From contig QILJ01000066.1 in NCBI GenBank assembly GCA_003233295.1, positions 1 to 9,846 of the forward strand: a DNA stretch of 9,846 bases. Direction: 5' to 3'. Below, one piece after another: positions 7,098 through 9,846 of this stretch (positions are counted from its first letter, which is position 1; the number at the start of each line of letters is the position of its first letter). This DNA comes from Ignavibacteria bacterium. Its GTDB lineage: Bacteria > Bacteroidota > Ignavibacteria > Ignavibacteriales > Melioribacteraceae. Below the pieces are notes generated by a model. It saw only the letters and a list, made by a program, of their open reading frames with translations, searched no databases and had not been told where the DNA came from. Made by a program: the position numbers and the translations under genes.

Positions 7098-7261
7098 TTT
7101 TTCCTCCTAGGAAATATTTGTTTGTTAGTTTGTTTTTTCTGCCAAAGGCAGAGTAATTATTAAAAAACGCGGACTAACAGAAAATATGCCTAGTGACTGT
7201 ACAATTAAAAAATTCATTCTCTACTTTATTCATAAGTATTAGTTCGTTATATTTGAACGAA
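7098..7261 (-). promoter_or_regulatory. 5' untranslated leader of the first curlin gene
   Basis: No ORF is seen. Reading toward the gene there is a TTCGTT/AACGAA hairpin with a 7-base loop (7261-7243). An AT-rich stretch follows, then GTTAGTCCGC (7178-7169), which is complementary to part of the structured region upstream. A perfect TCTGCC-TTT-GGCAGA hairpin comes next (7152-7138), followed by A's rather than U's, so it is not a terminator. A strong AGGAGG (7109-7104) sits 6 bases before the ATG. A promoter for the subunit genes could lie here, but I see no clean -35/-10 pair. Confidence 0.5.
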
Positions 7262-7390
7262 TTTAAAGGTGGCGTTAGTGGAGTCCGCACCGGCGAATTA
7301 CTTTTTAGTAATTTGCCGTTCCCTAGCGCTGCCTTTTTAAAAACAGTCCCAAGCTTTAATTAAATTGTTTACCCTCGCCGTGCACCTCCT
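7262..7390 (-). ncRNA. Candidate structured leader RNA between csgG and the curlin genes
   Basis: On the minus strand this stretch can fold into a closed multibranched structure. The outer stem pairs AGGU-GGCG (7387-7384 and 7379-7376) with CGCCACCU (7274-7267), with a 4-base bulge. Inside are three hairpins: 7367-7350 (CAAUUU/AAGcUUG with a bulged C), 7346-7329 (CUGUUUU/AAGGCAG, 4-base loop) and 7318-7291 (CGGC, A-C mismatch, AAUUACU, AAAA loop). A short GUG/CAC pairing may form near 7289-7280. An AGGAGGTGC at 7390-7382 lies in the outer stem and has no start codon or ORF after it. No U-run follows, so this is not a simple terminator. I do not recognise an Rfam family. The GGGTAAAC...GGGAC spacing recalls class I cyclic-di-GMP riboswitches, but the rest of that motif is absent. 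Confidence 0.45.
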
Positions 7391-7412
7391 TTTTTTAGTT
7401 AATGATTCAGTT

Positions 7413-8789
7413 TTATAAAAAGCTCGGATAAAAATTTATCCCGAATTTTAGTGTCCAGTAATAATCATGCAGCTTTCCATTACTTATGCCGTCCAATTGG
7501 TCGTTCATTAAGTAATTGAAATCTGCGCCGATATTAAGTCCGAAATAATCCAGCAAAATGTATTCAAGTCCTAGACCACCAGAAAATTTTAATATATCCG
7601 CAGTATTCTGAAGATCGCCATTGTAGTAAAGTGATCTTCGCACTAGTCCGGTTCCTACCGAAATTGTAGGTGTAAAATTTGTGTATGGTGAAAAATAGTA
7701 AGTACCGATAACATCGTATGAAGATGATTTTGCAGTGAAAACATTTTCCAATGAAAAATCACCCTTGTTGAATCCAAGAGCAAGGGAGAAACTCGGAGTG
7801 AAAATTCCTCTTATTGTAAAACCGCCGTACGAATTTATGTCTGCGTTAGCATAATCACCTGCATATATATTAGCACCATAGTCAATTCCTAATCCAATAT
7901 ACCCGCGCTTCTGCATGGTGAACCTATCAAAATAATCTTTTTGACTTGTTAGTTCCTTCTCTCTGTAATAAGCCAGCATAGGCCTAGAATTGATCTGATC
8001 AGGATCCTTTAATTCCCAAAGTCCCTCATTTACGCCTTCAATTATTAATGCTTCCACAGCTTTTTCAATTGCCTCAGTAACACAAATTTCAATCGGTTCG
8101 TTGTAACTATAACCGGCTTCCACCTCGAATAATCTTTGGTAATCGACATAACGGAATAAGCCTACATCTACCATTTGCGATAGAATAGTTTTACTTGTAT
8201 AGACTGTTTTCAGCACTCTGCCGTTGCTTGTTGAAGTAGCACGAAGATATATAGTTATTCTATCCTGTCTATATTGATTTGAGCCTCCAATTCCAAAATA
8301 CTTAGCCCCTACTCCGCCGGTTAAAATATTTGCATCATAAGAAATAATTCCGCCTTCCAGGATAATACCTGCAAACAGAAGTGGAGGAAGCGAAGGTTGC
8401 TTAGCACCAGTTTGCTCGGCGTAGTTGGCTCTGCTGGAACGTATTATTTTTCTTTCGTTCAATAAATTTGATAATCCTTCACGCTCTAACGGAACAAACC
8501 AATTCGATTCTTCCAATGCACGCATAAGTATTGAAGTAGCGCCTTGTGTAACGGCTGTTGACCAACTAGCTCCGACGTTTGAAGGTTTATATTGTCCGGT
8601 CTGATCTCTGAATTTATAAACTGCTGTAACAACCTTTTCCTTTGGTGCGGGAAGATTTTTTAATTCTTCAGATATCCTTGTCGGTGTTCCCAATTCAGCT
8701 TTTGAAGTATTAAAAAGCTGCATGTTTGTAGAACAGCCGAACAGAGCAGTTAACAAAAACAGAGCAAAGTATTTTATTGGTTTATTCAA
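7413..8789 (-). CDS. csgG: Curli secretion pore lipoprotein CsgG with C-terminal barrel-like extension
   Basis: CsgG is the outer-membrane lipoprotein whose nonamer forms the curlin export channel. The signal peptide ends in the lipobox ALFGC, giving a lipidated Cys19. Residues 43-278 track E. coli CsgG throughout: LPAP, DQTGQYKP, STAV, WFVPLEREGLSNLLNERKII (97-116), EGGIISYDAN, GGVGAKYFGIG, TSKTILS, VDYQRLFE, EPIEICVTEAIE and GLWEL. In the constriction loop the E. coli residues Asn55-Phe56 correspond to Ser75-Trp76 here, with a one-residue insertion before them. Residues ~296-458 are extra compared with the 277-residue E. coli protein. They alternate polar and aliphatic/aromatic positions in about eight strands and end in an aromatic-rich segment, as in small OmpA-like barrels. 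The start is TTG, with AAGGA 8 bases upstream. An in-frame TAA just above it and no nearby in-frame ATG leave no other sensible start. Confidence 0.96.
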   Translation of the reverse strand: MNKPIKYFALFLLTALFGCSTNMQLFNTSKAELGTPTRISEELKNLPAPKEKVVTAVYKFRDQTGQYKPSNVGASWSTAVTQGATSILMRALEESNWFVPLEREGLSNLLNERKIIRSSRANYAEQTGAKQPSLPPLLFAGIILEGGIISYDANILTGGVGAKYFGIGGSNQYRQDRITIYLRATSTSNGRVLKTVYTSKTILSQMVDVGLFRYVDYQRLFEVEAGYSYNEPIEICVTEAIEKAVEALIIEGVNEGLWELKDPDQINSRPMLAYYREKELTSQKDYFDRFTMQKRGYIGLGIDYGANIYAGDYANADINSYGGFTIRGIFTPSFSLALGFNKGDFSLENVFTAKSSSYDVIGTYYFSPYTNFTPTISVGTGLVRRSLYYNGDLQNTADILKFSGGLGLEYILLDYFGLNIGADFNYLMNDQLDGISNGKLHDYYWTLKFGINFYPSFL

Positions 8790-8797
8790 TCTCTTTT

Positions 8798-8802
8798 TCC
8801 TT
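8798..8802 (-). promoter_or_regulatory. Shine-Dalgarno of csgG that fixes a TTG start
   Basis: AAGGA ends 8 bases before TTG at 8789-8787. Reading upstream in frame from TTG gives AGA, AAG, AAA, GGA and then TAA, so no ATG is available. The next internal methionine (residue 23) falls after the lipobox cysteine. The site overlaps the csgF stop codon (8803-8801). Confidence 0.8.
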
Positions 8803-9226
8803 ATAAGTATGGTACAACTACAGTGGTTTCATCCCCTGTTGTATTATCGAGTATATTAATATTAACTCCTTCAGCCCCTTCCGATATATCAATTATATAA
8901 TCGCCAAGTTCATATCTTCCTTCCTTAATTTGATCTTCTCCAAAAGCATTACCAATAAGCTGGCGCGAAAGCTGACTCAATATTTGCCTATTTAAACTTT
9001 TCTGGAAATCGTCAAGAGGGTTTCTTGAATAAGGATCATATTTGCTGCTTCCGTCATCTTTAAAACCGTTTTGCGCTGTAGCTTCACTCATCATCCATTG
9101 ATGGTTAAATGTATTTCCGCCGAAGGAAGGATTTTGGGGCGTATAAACCAATGCTTGCGCAGAAACTGATGTAACTGCGAAAACTGAAAATAGAACTACG
9201 ATTTTTAGATAACTGGTCTTTTTCAT
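8801..9226 (-). CDS. csgF: Curli assembly factor CsgF
   Basis: This 141-residue protein is CsgF, which in E. coli inserts its N-terminus into the CsgG channel and tethers the CsgB nucleator at the cell surface. A signal peptide occupies about residues 1-24 (ends VSAQ). Right after it comes the hallmark N-terminal segment with NPSFGGN at residues 32-38 and an AxAQNxxKD motif at 50-57, equivalent to NPNFGGN and AQAQNSYKD of E. coli CsgF. The middle has the amphipathic DDFQKSLNRQILSQLSRQL helix (72-90). The C-terminus keeps the GDYIIDI...VNINILDNTTGDET beta segments. Length matches the family (about 138). The start is supported by AAGGAA about 9 bases upstream. The TAA stop lies inside the Shine-Dalgarno region of csgG, so translation of csgF and csgG is probably coupled. 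Confidence 0.95.
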   Translation of the reverse strand: MKKTSYLKIVVLFSVFAVTSVSAQALVYTPQNPSFGGNTFNHQWMMSEATAQNGFKDDGSSKYDPYSRNPLDDFQKSLNRQILSQLSRQLIGNAFGEDQIKEGRYELGDYIIDISEGAEGVNINILDNTTGDETTVVVPYL

Positions 9227-9247
9227 TTTAGTAATTCCTTGTATATA

Positions 9248-9697
9248 TTAAAAAATTCCTGTTCCGGATAAATCTTCTCCACCGAGATCTTTCTGTATTC
9301 TTTCATAGTTAATTAAATAATTGGCTGTGTATTTAATAGCTTGATTTACAGATTCAACAATAGACTCGTAACGAGGCTGGACAAATCTTTCAAAAACTTT
9401 AGAATCATTTACTTTTACAATTACCAGATTACCCTGCAAAGGAAATGGCTTTTCTGAAATAGTTATTGTATAATTTTTCGCCTGTGGCGGAGGATTCCAA
9501 TTTGTATAAAAGATATCATAAAAATCATTTCCTATTTTTGATATAGTTTCGCTGATTATCATACCGTCAATTTCGAGTCCAAAAAGAGATGGATCTGAAT
9601 TCCCCTTTTCTTTAGCTTGAGCTGAAAGCAAACAGGTACTAATCACTATCAATATTAGAATATTTTGTGACACAGTTATTATTTTGAAATTATGCAT
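9248..9697 (-). CDS. csgE: Curli export gatekeeper CsgE
   Basis: This 149-residue secreted protein matches CsgE, the periplasmic factor that in E. coli caps the CsgG pore and directs curlin subunits to it. A hydrophobic signal peptide spans about residues 1-28, ending near LLSAQA. The mature part keeps the CsgE pattern I recall from E. coli: an acidic/hydrophobic stretch leading to SxIGxDFYxxFxxxW (around 56-70), a TITISEKP segment followed by GN and VKVND, then FxxFxxP and a long C-terminal helical region. Length is close to the E. coli protein (about 129). It is the first gene of a csgE-csgF-csgG cluster, 21 bp before csgF. The ATG has only a weak GGAA upstream, and that site lies in an inverted repeat (9700-9733). 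The identification is from remembered family sequence, not a search. Confidence 0.92.
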   Translation of the reverse strand: MHNFKIITVSQNILILIVISTCLLSAQAKEKGNSDPSLFGLEIDGMIISETISKIGNDFYDIFYTNWNPPPQAKNYTITISEKPFPLQGNLVIVKVNDSKVFERFVQPRYESIVESVNQAIKYTANYLINYERIQKDLGGEDLSGTGIF

Positions 9698-9699
9698 AC

Positions 9700-9733
9700 A
9701 ATTCCAATAAATTTTTAATAACTGGCTGGAATT
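9700..9733 (-). promoter_or_regulatory. Hairpin over the csgE ribosome-binding site
   Basis: TGGAATT at 9727-9733 and AATTCCA at 9700-9706 are perfect 7-base complements separated by 20 bases. In the transcript the 3' arm contains the only Shine-Dalgarno-like bases (GGAA) of csgE, directly before its ATG at 9697. Pairing would hide that site, so it may lower or regulate csgE translation. The regulatory role is inference; the inverted repeat is read directly. Confidence 0.4.
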
Positions 9734-9846
9734 ACTTAAAATTAGTTAAAAAATAAGGCTGAGTTCTAGTAATTACAGCAATATTAACATACTATGAATA
9801 ATAATGTAGTAAAAAAGCCCAACTTTTATGGTTGTCAAAATTTCAT
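9734..9846 (-). other. Upstream region of the curli operon, promoter not located
   Basis: No gene is seen here. The csgE promoter should lie here or beyond the window edge. A TTGACA is present on the minus strand at 9838-9833, but no convincing -10 element follows at a suitable distance. A short AAAAG-CCCAA-CTTTT inverted repeat at about 9811-9827 is too weak to call a terminator. No csgD-like regulator gene is seen. Confidence 0.3.

Noticed and set aside
7138..7152. Terminator at TCTGCC-AAA-GGCAGA
   Set aside because: On the minus strand the stem is followed by A's, and no plus-strand gene ends there.
7262..7318. Integron attC site or insertion-sequence end
   Set aside because: The inverted repeats lack attC R boxes (RYYYAAC/GTTRRRY), and there is no transposase, integrase or target duplication nearby.
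7262..7390. Cyclic-di-GMP class I or TPP riboswitch
   Set aside because: GGGTAAAC...GGGAC resembles the first, and GCGCTAGGGAAC the 3' end of the second, but the other obligatory parts (GCAAAGCC and second arm; CUGAGA core) are missing.

Overview
The window carries one minus-strand curli (functional amyloid) locus plus a separate surface-type lipoprotein gene. The DNA is AT-rich. Exported proteins have short hydrophobic signal peptides ending in Ala-Gln. CsgG, CsgF and CsgE are of the Bacteroidota/Ignavibacteriota kind, with several long paralogous curlin subunits instead of one short CsgA. Clear Shine-Dalgarno sites (AGGAG/AGGAGG) precede most genes, which fits Ignavibacteria/Chlorobi relatives better than typical Bacteroidetes. 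This placement is inference; no rRNA or other phylogenetic marker is present.

Layout in the direction of transcription (right to left). At 9846-9698 is a leader with a hairpin over the csgE ribosome-binding site. csgE (9697-9248), csgF (9226-8801) and csgG (8789-7413, TTG start) form a tight cluster of secretion genes with gaps of 21 and 11 bp. CsgG carries an extra C-terminal domain that looks like an eight-stranded outer-membrane barrel. A 315-bp gap (7412-7098) follows. It holds no ORF but can fold into a multibranched structure of about 120 nt, with an AGGAGGTG that has no start codon. Then come four large curlin-repeat proteins of 441, 406, 351 and 300 residues (7097-5772, 5739-4519, 4441-3386, 3374-2472). 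A short fifth curlin (2441-1866) has a C-terminus resembling the E. coli CsgB nucleator. A strong intrinsic terminator (1850-1812) closes the operon. A weaker terminator-like hairpin lies between the second and third curlin genes.

The remaining gene (1729-233) encodes a lipoprotein with a carboxypeptidase-regulatory-like domain, an FnIII-like domain and TolB/PD40 propeller repeats. It has its own upstream region with a perfect TTGAT-N4-ATCAA palindrome of Crp/Fnr type. The last 232 bp hold no gene.

By analogy with E. coli, the CsgG lipoprotein pore with CsgE (gatekeeper) and CsgF (surface coupler) would export the curlins, and the CsgB-like protein would seed their polymerisation on the cell. 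No csgD or csgC homologue lies in the window. The most notable points are the CsgG-barrel fusion, the structured leader between the export genes and the subunit genes, the aromatic loops repeated every ~60 residues in the third curlin, and the near-identical secretion-signal cassettes of otherwise diverged curlins.
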